Of a stretch of 64,000 bases of DNA, positions 1-10,625 are shown in pieces. The DNA comes from Zeugodacus cucurbitae (lineage: Eukaryota; Arthropoda; Insecta; Diptera; Tephritidae), in contig NC_071667.1 of assembly GCF_028554725.1 (NCBI RefSeq), forward strand, positions 13,809,501 through 13,873,500, given 5' to 3'. Each line of letters begins with the position of its first letter. Position 1 is the stretch's first letter. Position numbers and translations under genes: made by a program. The notes beneath the pieces are model-generated. The model ran no database searches. It was not told the origin of the DNA and was given only the letters and a program-made list of their open reading frames with translations.

Positions 1-672
1 GAGAAAAGTGACAAAAAAAAATAACAATTATAAGTGATTTAGCAGTTTTTTTGGTTAACACTTGCCGCAGAGGCGAAAGTTTTAACACAAAGGGAAAATG
101 CAAGTAGAACTGAAAGCAAGTAAAATCTCGAAGAAAGGCCACAAGTAGTGAGAGCAAGCAAGACGTCATGTGCAAAGCATAGTCATGAATTGTTTACAAA
201 AATTTATATGAGTTTATTGTAAAGTGCTTGGGAAAGAAAGTGCAAAATACAAGTTCCAAATGGGGGTAGCGCCAATTTCCGAGTTGCAGCAAGTGTACCA
301 GTCGCTCAGCTGGCGCAGATACTTGAACTGGGCAGAAGTGCAAGCACATTTTGTTGTTTTTATAAAATTGTGGCCGAGTTAACTTAAAGTGTTATGAGTG
401 CGGAAGTGTGGCTACCCACAAGCCTTATGTTTCGCCTAATGGTAAAGTGGATGACAGCACTTGGCGATTTACATATTTTGGCAAAATATTAGAAAATATT
501 AGAAAATACTTGAAAATAATTAAAAGAGCAGTGAGGCAATTCAGAGTTGGCGGAAAAGTATTCGGTAGGGTGGAATTGGGTCAGTGGATATTGATGCGTT
601 TAAATAACAAAAATTATATAGGTTGTGAGCAGTCAATTTTATTTAAGACTCCATTATATAAATCATTACCGA
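1..672. other. Non-coding stretch, no gene recognised
   Basis: The segment is rich in AAGTG/GCAAG words and reads like an untranslated leader, but there is no convincing open frame. A 107-codon frame at 408-731 has no recognisable motif and runs into the neighbouring dispersed repeat. It would lie downstream of the visible exons of the minus-strand dopamine receptor gene, so it may be intronic. I cannot assign a function. Confidence 0.4.
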
Positions 673-1180
673 AAGTTATATTAATACTCTCGCAACATTT
701 TGCACAGAGTATCATAGTTTTGTTCACCTAACGGTTGTTTGTGTCACCAAGAAATAAAAGAGTTAGATATGGGGTCATATATATATAAATGATCCGGATG
801 ACGAGTGGATTTGAAATCTGGATGTCTGTCCGTCCGTCTGTCCGTGCAAGCGATAACTTGAGTAAACATTAAGATATCTTAATGAAACTTGGAACACATA
901 TTCCTTAGCACCCTGAGGAGGTTGCTTTCGAAACTGGGCAATATCGGTCCACTTCCACGCCCACAAAATGCCGGAAACTGAAAACCTATACAGTGTCATA
1001 ACTAAGCCATAAATAAAGTTATTAAAATAAAATTTGGAACACATGATCGGGTTTTTTGTATTTATCTCGCAAATAAATAAAGCTATATAAACCAAACTTT
1101 CTGCAATCGTTTCTGCAGTCCAAAAATGAAAGAAATCAAAAGATAATAACCACGCCCACCTCCCATACAAGGTTAGGTTG
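673..1180 (-). repeat. Dispersed repeat family R, partial copy
   Basis: It opens with the family's hairpin-like end (TACTCTCGCAAC) and carries the shared blocks seen in all longer copies: a TTTTGTTCAC..AACGGTTGTTTG block, a GTCCGTCC-type simple repeat near 825-845, a CCACGCCCAC block, and the CCACCTCCCATACAA block at its right end. It ends against a second R unit in the opposite arrangement. Predicted frames inside it recur in every copy and are repeat-derived, not genes. Confidence 0.7.
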
Positions 1181-1832
1181 ACAAGTAAGGAAGGGCTAAG
1201 TTCGGGTGTAAACGAACATTTTATACTCTCGCAATTTATTGATGCAATTTTATAAAGTTAACACAATTCGACCCATATATTGGGTATAAAGTTCAATAGA
1301 ATAACGAAAATCATCATAAATAGTATAGTATAATAGGGGACTGAGGCAATTCCTAAACGGATTGCACTAGTTTTCACCACTAAGATACAATGTATCGAAG
1401 ACTATACTCTCACTTAATTTAACATTACTTATAATTAGGTATATGGGATCTGGGGGAAGTTATGACCCGATTTTTACCATTTCAGGTACAGAGAGAAACT
1501 GTTATAAGAAAAAAATTCAGAGGGAATGAATTACATTAAAATATCTGAGGGATTTACCTAAGTATATTTTCGGGGAAAAATTACCCTTAGGCACTGAGTT
1601 CTTCATGTTCGATATCAGGGGCCTTGAAAAGTCATGGTTCGATTTTGACAATTTTTTCACAAGTGATGCAACAGATCATATACAGTGTTTGTGTAAAGTT
1701 TTATTTCGCTATCTTCTTTGGTTCCTAATGTATATATTATAAAGTGAAGGAATAAGATGAAATTCAAAAATGAGTTTTATGGGAAGTTGTCGTGGTTCGG
1801 TTACACCCGAACTTAGCCCTTCCTTACTTGTT
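1181..1832. repeat. Family R unit with inverted terminal repeats
   Basis: The left end ACAAGTAAGGAAGGGCTAAG and the right end CTTAGCCCTTCCTTACTTGT are inverted copies of each other; the match extends over about 35 bases at each end. The same terminal sequence caps other R copies at 16861, 34972, 48790, 53657, 57058 and 60350. No coding capacity is seen. The paired ends suggest a non-autonomous DNA transposon or a composite of two fused R ends. Confidence 0.7.
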
Positions 1833-1850
1833 TTAATTATTGTTATAATA

Positions 1851-2336
1851 CAGTGGAACTTCTCCAACTCGAATCACTAGGAGAGAAAATTCAAGTTATA
1901 GAATTCTCATTAAAACATAAATTTTTCAAAAAGCTGGAAAATATAGATTTATACTCAGTTTTATTTATTTACATCGCATAGAGTTTAATGAACATACGTC
2001 TGTATCCCATTCCTTTGTTACATGATTTATGAAATCAATAAGTTTAATATCATATTTTTTGTTCGCCTCCATACGATATAGAGAAACTCTTTTAAAATTA
2101 TACGTCGACGTACTCTGGTCGAAAAGTTCGATTTATGGAAGGAAATTTGTATGGAATTTGCCTTCTATTGCCACTTCAAGAGTTCTAGTTATGGCGAACT
2201 TCGAGTTATAGAGGTTCGAGTTATGGAAGGAAATTTCTACGAAAAAATTAATTATTATAGAAAATTGGTTTCAAAACGCTATTGCTAACTCAAAAGTTCA
2301 AGTTATGGAGATCTTCGAGTTACAGAAGTTCCAATG
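1851..2336. mobile_element. MITE with CAGTGGAACTTC-type ends, copy 1
   Basis: It begins CAGTGGAACT after TA and ends in the inverse (AGTTCCAATG) before TA, as expected for TA target duplication. Several internal repeats of the motif TTCGAGTTAT lie near the right end. A second copy in the same orientation lies at 9330-9794. The CAGT start plus TA duplication is typical of pogo/Tigger-type elements, but no transposase is present, so this assignment is an inference. Confidence 0.6.
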
Positions 2337-2819
2337 TATTTTGTAAAAGTAAATATATTTATATATTTGTATGAAGGTTTCATGCTGACAAATCGAACAA
2401 ACAACTGGTATAAATAATATAAACTGCCACAATCAAACACAGCAAGTGTTTGTACCTTTGGAAGCGCAATCAACTCGATTATTTGGTTGTTACCTTCCAT
2501 GACATATATTTAGACAAATCAGTAAAGAAATGGTGAATCGAACAGTTTGGATTGATGAAATTTAAACAAACTTTGATAAGTATATTGACTCTTGGCATAT
2601 TTCAAACACTCTGAAAATTCTATAGCTAAAGTGAACGCGAATGCATTGCGTATGCGATAAATTGACATATTCAACAAACTGAATCTATTGAATTTGAAGT
2701 AGCGAGTAAAAACTGAAATCTAATGGCTTGAAATTTAAGGCAGTAGTCTGCTTTAGAAGCCGAAAAAAACGTTTTATGATTAAAAAATATAGAATTTTTT
2801 CAGATTAGTGAGTTAACCC

Positions 2820-3447
2820 ACTTTTAGTAATTTTCAACCTAACCTTTGTATGGGAGGTGGGCGTGGTTATTATCCGATTTCAACTATTTTCATGGTGTGT
2901 GGTGGGGTACGTAAGAGAATCGACTGCAGAAAGTTTGGTTTATATAGCTTCATTGGTTTGCGAGATATATACAAATAACCGATTTGGGGCGGGGCCACGC
3001 CCACTTCCCCAAAAAAATTACATCAAAATATGCCCCTTCCTAGTGCGATCCTTTATTCCAAATTATACTGTTATAACTTTATTTATGGCGTAGGTATGAC
3101 ACTTTATGTGTTTTTGGTTTTCGCCATTTTGTGGGCGTGGCAGTGGACCGATTTAGCTCATTTTTGAAAGCAACCCTCTCATGGTTCCAAGGAACATGTG
3201 TTCCAAGTTTCATTAAGATATCTCAATTTTTACTCAAGTTATCGCTTGTACGGACGGACGGACAGATGGACAGATGGACAGACGGACAGACGGACGGACA
3301 GACATCCGGATTTCAACTCCACTCGTCATCCTGATCATTTATATATATATAACCCCATATCTAACTCTTTTATTTCTTGGTGACACAAACAACCGTTATG
3401 TGAACAAAACTATAATACCCTGTGCAACAGGTTGCGAGAGTATAAAA
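2820..3447 (+). repeat. Dispersed repeat family R, partial copy
   Basis: Shared blocks occur in order: CCTAACCTTTGTATGGGAGG, a TTTGGTTTATATAGCTT block, a CACGCCCACTTCCCC block, the GGACGGAC/GGACAGAT simple-sequence tract at 3250-3305, and the terminal GTTGCGAGAGTATAAAA. Orientation is opposite to the copy at 673-1180. Small frames in it (such as 2857-3093) are repeat-derived and not counted as genes. Confidence 0.7.
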
Positions 3448-3536
3448 ATTGACTTTAAGTTGCAAAACAAGTAGTTTAAATAATACTTTTTTAGTTCAAA
3501 CAAAGATAATTATCTTTAATACTGTAGTGCTGAACA

Positions 3537-4048
3537 CAAAGACGACGACACGACACGACGTAGCGACGGCTGATCACAAATGTCGCTTTGAAGCCAGCGT
3601 CTTGAACATTTTGAAGACGGCAGCGACATATCAAAAAGCAATTTCATTGTTGCCGTACTAACATCTATCACTTCAATAAAATTTACATATTTAGTTTAAA
3701 GTGAAATTATTTACGTAAAAAATGTAAAAATGGTCGATTTATTTGTTTTAAATAATCGATTGTTATTATAAATGATAAATCAAAGCTATTTTACGTTTCT
3801 GCTGGCAAAATAACGTCATACTTGTGAGAACTTTGAATAATTTTACATTTCACAGGTTAGTGGCAGCTCTACAGCGGCCATTGTCGTCGGCAAAATTAGA
3901 AACATTTCTAATTTGGCGACAGCGAAGACTTCAACCCTTTTATGGTGAAGTCGTGCTGTTGCCAAAAAATCTGTGCCCATAAGAACGCGTGTATTTTAAT
4001 ATTTGACAGATATCGCTCGTCGCTTGTCGTCTTCTATGTGTTCAGCAC
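3537..4048. mobile_element. Inverted-repeat element, MITE-like
   Basis: The ends GTGCTGAACACA at 3537 and its inverse ending at 4048 are followed inward by related GACGACA..CGACG tracts, giving imperfect inverted repeats of about 35 bases. No transposase frame is present and I found no clear target-site duplication, so the superfamily is unknown. Confidence 0.5.
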
Positions 4049-4355
4049 ATGAAGCTAGATCACTTTGGTTTTTTTTCGATCGGACATATATTCTTTTTGC
4101 TGTCGCCGGCACCGTTTTCTAACACTTGTGAAAATGAAAACTCGATAAAACGCGCTTTAAAGTTTTCGGTCCAAAAAAATACATATATAAAATGCTCGAC
4201 GCTCGGCCACTAAAACTGCTCTAGCTTCGAAAATATGTCGAATTGGCCTCTGGAATTTTAAAGACATATTCTTGGATAGTTTTGGAATAGATTTAAAACA
4301 AAACAAAAAAATCGATTTTTTGAAGCCTGTAAAGCAGACTACTGCCTTAAATCTG

Positions 4356-5400
4356 ACATGTTGCTTAGTAATGTTTTTAGTTGGAAAACCAAGGTGCTTC
4401 AGAGTAAATCTGGAAAAGACATATAGCGATTTCAAAGCACCATTGAGTCAATTACTTTTTTTTTTTTTAAGACTAAAGTTCAAGCTGTTTTACTATATAC
4501 CATAACAGACGTTGGCGTGTAAACATGCATATGGATATCCTCTAAATGCACAGTTAGCTCACCACAAACACATCCACACACACATATATAGGATTTAACT
4601 CCTTTGTAGTGTAAAGAGATTTAGCTGGAAAATTACAACAAGCCAAAGCATACGATTACAATAAAAAATGGTGATTGCATGCAACTGCTTGCTGTTATAA
4701 CGGTACAAGTACAGATGCACACATATAAATATATACATGTGTTTGCATGTACACCTTATACAAGCGTTTTATAACTGTTCCTGTTGCGTTTGTTGCATTG
4801 TTGTTTAAGTACTTGCAGCTGCTTCTACGTTTATTTATAAGACCAATCTTCTGTTGGACTTCAAACGAATAATCAATGTCTCAAATTCTTTCTACTAAAA
4901 TATGAAAAGCACAGTTGGTTTTAACATTTTTTGGAGAGATTATGTAAAGAATATACATATAAGGCATCAAATTATCAAATTAAGAAAATATTCGAAGGAA
5001 AGGCCGACCCGCTTTAACATGTAGAAGAATTTTGTACGTCGAAATATCTAAGGAAGAAACCATAAAAACGCTGCGAAACTCGACAAAGTTTCGGATTGAT
5101 TTCGGACAAAAACTCTGTGGAAATATTTATTAACATGAAATTATGTTTACAATGACGAGCTGCCAACAACTATTATGGCAGAAATTTGATAATGAAAATA
5201 CTAAATTTCTGCTTGGAAAGTTTTAGCGCTACACTCGAATAATATTGCAGATTTATTTCTCAATTTAAGCGTTTCTAAAATATATTTGAAATTGTAGGAA
5301 TAGTTCAGCATATGATTCGACGTCTGAAGATTTAGAGAACCAAAAGAAGTTAACTTAAGACAAACGTCTTTAATTAGAGCTAATTTATCCTTTTAAAAAC
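4356..5400. other. AT-rich non-coding sequence 3' of Dop2R exon 3
   Basis: Given the direction of the receptor gene (minus strand), this is its intron after exon 3. No exon encoding the rest of intracellular loop 3, TM6 or TM7 was found here or elsewhere below 5419. I see only AT-rich sequence with short simple tracts. Confidence 0.5.
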
Positions 5401-5418
5401 GCATAGAGTTGTACTTAC

Positions 5419-5617
5419 CGTCGAAAGAGTTCACTTTCTGGATGCTCAATTGCAAAGCGAGCTTTCTTCCGGAGTAGCGGTATAGTCAGAGTATATGATG
5501 TTAGCATTATTAGCATAGGAATGTAGAACGCCACAAGCGAGCCGAATACGAAGAAAGCGCGATTATTTATGACGCAAATATTAGGAGCCGGCATGATATT
5601 ATGCTTGTTGACGAGGC
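5419..5617 (-). CDS. Dop2R: D2-like dopamine receptor, exon 3 (ECL2, TM5, start of ICL3)
   Basis: This exon continues the amine GPCR after TM4. It contains the second extracellular loop, including the cysteine in NICVINN that normally pairs with TM3; a TM5 with FGSLVAFYIPM; and the basic TM5/loop junction TIPLLRKKARF followed by ESELFRR. The acceptor TTCCTGTAG precedes 5617 and the donor CG/GTAAGTAC follows 5419, both on the minus strand, with phases that join cleanly to exon 2. Of the three TM5 serines that contact catechol in vertebrate D2 receptors, only the middle one seems kept (G-S..A pattern). The gene continues beyond the window start, because TM6, TM7 and the tail are missing. Identity as the insect D2-like receptor is from family recognition and is strong; the exact orthologue is inferred. 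Confidence 0.9.
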
Positions 5618-5695
5618 CTACAGGAATAGAATAATAAGAGAAAAGGTATTTAATGAAAAATCGAAAATTGGAACCACATGCTTTCCAATGCTTAC
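5618..5695 (-). other. Dop2R intron 2 (78 bp)
   Basis: On the minus strand it runs from GTAAGCATTGG to TTCTATTCCTGTAG. It is short with a pyrimidine-rich 3' end, as usual for flies. Removing it restores a continuous frame between the end of TM4 (ITVLG) and loop 2 (GLVNKHN); without splicing the frame stays open, which could mislead a gene finder into retaining it. Confidence 0.88.
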
Positions 5696-5920
5696 CCAAA
5701 ACTGTTATCGAGCTGGATACTATCATTGCCATAACCCACACAATGGCGATCTTTATGCCAGCCAAACGCTTAGTCGAACGATGCAGCGTTCCCAACGGAT
5801 TTCGTATGCCCAAATATCGTCCCAGACTGATGAAACACATATGCAAAATACTTGACGAGCAAGCCAACACATCGCATGTCACATAAATATTACACCAAAC
5901 GAAGCCCAATGGCCAGTAAC
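5696..5920 (-). CDS. Dop2R: D2-like dopamine receptor, exon 2 (TM3 to TM4)
   Basis: The exon starts after acceptor TTTGCTTTCAAG at 5921 and ends at donor G/GTAAGC. It encodes YWPLGFVWCNIYVTCDVL, in which Cys of WCNIYV is the TM3 disulfide cysteine and Asp of CDVLACSSS is the amine-binding aspartate, then TM3 and ICL2 (SLGRYLGIRNPLG), then TM4 (IKIAIVWVMAMIVSSSITVLG). The usual DRY motif is GRY here; I recall this as normal for insect D2-like receptors, but it should be checked by alignment. The protein is a plasma-membrane receptor expected to couple to Gi/o and lower cAMP on dopamine binding (family knowledge). Splice phase agrees with exons 1 and 3. Confidence 0.92.
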
Positions 5921-5997
5921 CTTGAAAGCAAACAATAAAAGAGAGGGAAATATTATGTTAAATACTCAGCATTACTTATTATTAAAGAACAAAAACA

Positions 5998-6250
5998 AGA
6001 GATATTTCGTCTTGTCCTCGTTCACCACCAGACCCATACGCTTCGCTTCCTTCGGGTGTTTTTATGTGGTGGGTCCCAAACCCTACGCACAACCGCGTAA
6101 GCGGGTTTCGCCTTCTCACTTTAGCTCGCCTCCAAACGAATGTCTGTTGGCTACCCAGAGGATACTTGGTCTAAGACCGGAAGTCGTGAGCTGTTTGAGC
6201 TTTCCTCACTTACGTGAACTTCTACATACGACTCCATCCTCCGTCGCCTG
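5998..6250 (-). mobile_element. RTE-type LINE fragment G (5' UTR joined to RT fragment)
   Basis: Reading the minus strand, 6250 to about 6055 matches the 5' leader found in copies at 23080-23320 and 35701-35940 (it ends at the CCACCACATAAAAAC block). It is then joined directly to a piece of the RT region corresponding to about 24358-24412 (KRMGLEVNEDKTKYL). The endonuclease and the N-terminal half of the RT are therefore missing, and the 3' end is cut off near 5998. It is a dead internally deleted copy. Confidence 0.75.
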
Positions 6251-7880
6251 ACACTTCCACCATAAATCGGCTATATCTTCAAGAGTTTTGGAAAATTTCA
6301 CTTGAAATTTTAAGGGAACATTCTTGAATAGTTATAGGTACGAATTAAATGAAATTGTTTGAAACCGAGAATGGGGGTTCCTAATTTAAGGACAGCTTAA
6401 GTAAATAACGATCTATTGACCCTACGTCTTTTCTTAAACACATATTGTCCCGATTTCCTATCGACTAGAGCCTCTAAAGAACCTCAAACCGAACCGAAAC
6501 TTCGATTGCATAAAGTCTAAGGAATTCTCTTAAATTCAAAAAAGTCTTTCTTAGGTGTGTCATTTTTGAAAGACAATTCTGGATCAATCTTGACCGATTC
6601 TGGATAATGTTACTAATTATCTGTCTTCCCTGAAAAAAATGTTGTGAATTAGATTAGAATTCAGGTTTGTCATTAATAAGCGAGCTTTCAACTTTAAATA
6701 GAAGAATGAAAGCTTTATGAAATCTAGAAAGACTTTCTCAGTCTTTCTCACAAATAAATGTAGCTTCTGGCATTGAAATGCAACAAAATCCAAACAGTTC
6801 TGAATTCCGCTTCTCGCTCGACCACTGCTCCGAAGAGTATAACTATAAAATAGCGGATTTTGCGGGAGGTGAAAAGGTCAAACGCTATCGAAGCGTCAGC
6901 CATCGAGTTGAACGTCAGCAATTAATCTACATCATAAACTTTCGTAACGGTTAAATCACACTTAAGTCGGTCGAATGTGTATACGTAACGTGTATCTGTG
7001 TGAAATAAGATTCTTGTGTAAAAAAAAGAGGGTAAACGCATTCCGAAAAGGATTAATGTATGACTTTTGCTCAATGCGAGAAAGCGGTTTCGTATTTCGC
7101 AAGCGCATGTGTTACTTTACATGCTGTTATTGTAGGTGCTGTTGGCGAATACATTAAAAGGCTAAAATATTTCGCCGTAAATGGTTAGATTTTACGCATA
7201 GCAGCTGAAAGGGCAAATAAAACAAGCACATTCGTCTTTGTTTTACTACTAAAACCCTATGTGCTATGTGCTATGTGAGAGTGTAGGGTGTTAGAGCTGA
7301 GTTGCGTTTGCAAAATTGGTTTTAGGGTGTGTGTGTGTGTGTGTGCGGTGTACATGGCAACACATGTTTTGCGTATAAACATTTCATTGTACAAATGAAA
7401 TCAGGTTGTTAAATTCCTATAACATCATTCTTTTACATGTTCGGTCGTCTGACTACGATACTTTCACCAGCGCTTGAGATTCTTCACAAACATATGCGTA
7501 GAACATGAATATTGTATGTTAGTATATGTTGCTTAAATACCGCAACATTACCGCAGTCAATATCGATGGGTTATTTAAATAAGGAATAAAGGTAGGAAAT
7601 TAATTTGGAAAATGGAATTGGCAAAATGTATAACTTTCATTTCATTATTATTTTTAACTAGATACTGTTGCCAAATAAGATGTAATGCCAATTCTGCTTC
7701 GACCACATAGTCTATAGTCCGCAAAGGAACTTCGCAGATGTATTGAAAGAGTTGAAATTTTCAGGGGTGAGTTGAGATCAAAGTTACTATGTAGAAAATT
7801 TACTTTACGGCTTAAGCTTAGGTTTCCATATAACAGAGGTTATCAAGAATGATGCATCCTCAATCTATCTAGATAAGTTA
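6251..7880. other. Intronic non-coding sequence
   Basis: No gene is recognised. It includes a TG microsatellite at 7327-7346. A TATA-box-like segment, TATAACTATAAAATAGCGGA, at 6838-6857 is followed about 30 bases on by less AT-rich sequence; it could be a promoter on the plus strand, but no supporting open frame follows apart from a 60-codon frame of no known family. Confidence 0.35.
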
Positions 7881-7884
7881 AAAT

Positions 7885-8110
7885 GACTTATAAGGTTAGG
7901 TTAGGTATTCCGGTAGACCAGCAAGCCACACATATGTAGACCAGTTTTGGTCCTTTGCGATACCAGATGGAGTGCCGTTACGTATTTAACGATGACTAGT
8001 CATCCTTTAGGATGCCTGCGCTTTACGCGGATTTCAAAAGGTTATGTGGTTTCACTAACGAAATCTCTTCCAGATTATCGTACTGTCAAGCTCCCAAACG
8101 CTGAAGCTGT
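7885..8110 (+). repeat. Dispersed repeat with GGTTAGGTTAGG start, copy 1
   Basis: This stretch aligns by eye with 49170-49380 in the same orientation. Shared blocks include GATACCAGATGGAGT, TAGTCATC..TTAGGATGCC, GACGCG/TACGCGGATTT and TATCGTAC..GTCAAG. Similarity is moderate, so the copies are old. No frame is conserved between them. Confidence 0.55.
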
Positions 8111-9329
8111 CGTCTTGATAATGCTGGACAGGCACATAAGCGATGCTCCGATGTTTCTTTGGTACAGTGCGAAAATATTTTGTCACAATCAGATTGGCTT
8201 AAGGTCAAAATATATGTCTTTATATACATATGCGCACGTGAGATTAATCGAATGCTTAATTAGAAAAGCCGGTTCAGATTAGCAACAAGTCTGCGTTTGT
8301 TGTTCCAGATTCCAGATTGGCGTGCAAGATTAATGAATTTTCACAAGAAATATATATCAAAGCCCATACCCAGTCAGCTGCAGCTAAAAAAAAAATTGAT
8401 GTATTATATATGTACTCATAAAAATATCACACACAAAAGTAATGTAATTTCCCCTGCGGATATACAAATGCATATATAGCTATTTTTGCAATATTTACAA
8501 GCTTTAACGCTCACGTGCATACATATGTAGTATAGCGGATACTTGTACACTTATGCCACACAGAAGTAGCTTAGTTAGCACTTAAGTGTGTACTCGTAAA
8601 TTTTATTAAATGACAACTCGACGGCGAAAGTATGTGTGTGTTGGTCAGTAAATAATTACTGGGTCCCGAAAAGCGCATAAATTATGTGCTTCACGAAAGG
8701 TGGTGTGAAATAGAACGTTAACATAGAACGGGTATATGGAGACTGGCATTGAAAAAAAGCTCATGGTCTTCAACTAATTATTTCTTTGGAAAATATGATG
8801 TTTCCTTGGGATCTACAAAAATTATGAGCAAACTATAGTAGATATTTAATGGGTGATCTATCAAGGTGTTTTTTCATGATGTATGTGTTTATTGGTATAA
8901 ATTTTCGAGTGATTTTTATAGCTTTCACTTTTTTCTTCTTTTCTTATCGCTTTTTTTGCTTTTTGTCTACTCTACCAAACTGTTTTTGTGATTTGTGTCC
9001 AATTCGTGTTGGTCTGTTAAATTTTATCTTCATATGTCTCATTTGCTTGTCTGTTGGACCGAAAAATCACACTGCATGAGCTTCAGAGCAAGAGATGATT
9101 TGAATGTAAACGATTTCTTTTTAGTGCGGGCTATAAATTTTGCAGTAGAATAGTAATAAAATTATATTGGCTTAAAACTAAATAATAAATATTCATTTTA
9201 AATGTGTGGTATGCATAAATTATCCTAGACATACATATGTCACAGGAAAAGGAAACTAATTTGTGTAAGATTTGAGCAGTTGAGAGACTATGTTGTATAC
9301 ATATATTGCCTAAGAGAGCAAGTATATAT
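8111..9329. other. AT-rich intronic sequence, nothing recognised
   Basis: Short frames (for example 8849-9079) are low-complexity, with T-rich codons, and lack motifs. I see no repeat family member or RNA gene. Confidence 0.35.
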
Positions 9330-9794
9330 AGTGGAACTTCTTTAACTCGAATCACCATAATCAACAAAAAAACTTCGAGTTAGAGAGACTTCGAGATATT
9401 AAAATTTTAATTAAGACATGCCTTTTTCAAAAAGGTGTAAAATATAGATTTTTATTTATTTACTTCGCAAAAAGAAAACACATGTATTTTGTAATTTTGT
9501 TTGTTGCAGATTGCAATTGTTTGCCTCTTGACGTCTGTATCTCATACCCTTGTTACACGATTTATGAAGTCTATAAGTATAATATTATTTATCTTTTTCA
9601 GCTCTATACGAATATAGTGGCTCCTTTAAAATTGTTCTTTGATAGTAAAATTTTAAATTTTGTATTAAGCCCTGGTCGAAAAGTTCGATTTACGGATGGA
9701 AATTTGTATGAAATTTTACTTCTATTGCCACTTCAAGAGTTCGAGTTAGGGAGAACTTCGAGTTATAGAAGTTCGAGTTATGGAAGTTCCACTG
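9330..9794. mobile_element. MITE with AGTGGAACTTC-type ends, copy 2
   Basis: Same family and orientation as 1851-2336: left end AGTGGAACTTCTTTAACTCG, right end GAAGTTCCACTG followed by TA. The right part repeats the GTTCGAGTTA motif several times. The first base of the left terminus has changed from C to A relative to copy 1. No coding sequence. Confidence 0.6.
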
Positions 9795-10099
9795 TATATA
9801 TATATTGATGTTTCAATACAGAGAAAAATTTCTTATGCATAAAGACGAAAACGTTATAACCGGTAAATTTTAAAATTATTGATATACATTATTGTAGATC
9901 TTGATTAAGAGTATTGGCATAGGCCGGTATCGGCCACAAAATTCAGCAGCGGCATCGGGTATATTTGGCCGATTCTTCCTAGTTCTTTTGAATTACACTT
10001 ACATAATTTTTTTTTACTTTTTTGATTTCTTAAGAGCCTAAAATATACAGTCTTCTGATTCATATCTGCCTCAACCAATCATTCCTCACGATGATAATA

Positions 10100-10625
10100 T
10101 TAGGTTGGGAAACATCTGACTTCCGCCTTTTTATCGTTTCAATTTCACGGTAGTATAAAGCGCTAGAGAGCTCTTTTAGATATTGCGTTCAAAAGTTATA
10201 GACGTGTAAACATGGAGTTCACAAACGTTGAAATTCGCGCTATTTTAAAGTTTTTTAAAGCAGGCCATCGACCAGAAGCGTCCGGAATTTGCCAACAGGA
10301 AGGGTGTAGTGTTCCACCAGGACAACGACAGAACACACACTTCGTTGATGACTCGTCAGAAACTACGCGAGCTCGGATGGGAGGTTTTATCGCATCCACC
10401 ATATAGCCCGGACATAGCGAATACGTTCCCGTACCCATTCCTGTCCATGGTGATGTAATGTTGAACGCAAAAGAAGCTTGTGAAAAGTGGCTGTCCGTCT
10501 AGATGGAAACAGATTATGGGACGAAACGGCGTATATTTGAACTAAATCCAATCACTGTAAACTTTCTAGAAAGCATTGAATAAAGAGCAAAAACGCTGAA
10601 TGAAGATATTTTTTGCCAATCTAAT
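10100..10625 (+). mobile_element. Internally deleted mariner element
   Basis: The left end TTAGGTTGGGAAA and the right end (inverse TTAGATTGGCAAAA) are mariner-like terminal repeats. After the start at 10212 (MEFTNVEIRAILKFFK) the frame jumps to sequence near the DDD domain: a shifted frame reads FHQDN-like and SHPPYSPDIA residues, the second and third catalytic blocks of mariner transposases. The helix-turn-helix second half and the first aspartate block are deleted. It cannot make transposase but keeps termini that could be mobilised in trans. It is related to the remnant at 26880-27772. Confidence 0.75.

Larger units (their letters stand above)
2728..4355. repeat. Long-range inverted repeat pair enclosing nested repeats
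   Basis: A near-perfect inverted match of about 23 bases (core TTTAAGGCAGTAGTCTGC) lies at 2731-2756 and in inverse orientation at 4325-4352, with weaker similarity continuing inward. The interval contains an R fragment and a separate inverted-repeat element. It may be a DNA transposon later filled by others. No target duplication was confirmed. Confidence 0.45.

Noticed and set aside
2857..3093. Short frame reading MGVVIIRFQLFSW, with similar frames in other places (775-1170, 26376-26660, 52684-52974)
   Set aside because: They all fall inside family R and are translations of the same repeat, with no conserved start or codon bias.
3250..3305. Possible CRISPR-like or satellite array of GGACGGAC/GGACAGAT
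   Set aside because: It is a simple-sequence tract that forms part of the family R consensus; there are no spacers.
5601..5886. Two plus-strand frames of 77-84 codons over the receptor exons
   Set aside because: They are antisense to the clearly recognisable receptor exons 2 and 3.
9131..9367. Minus-strand 78-codon frame
   Set aside because: It has no motif, overlaps the left end of a MITE and lies in AT-rich sequence.
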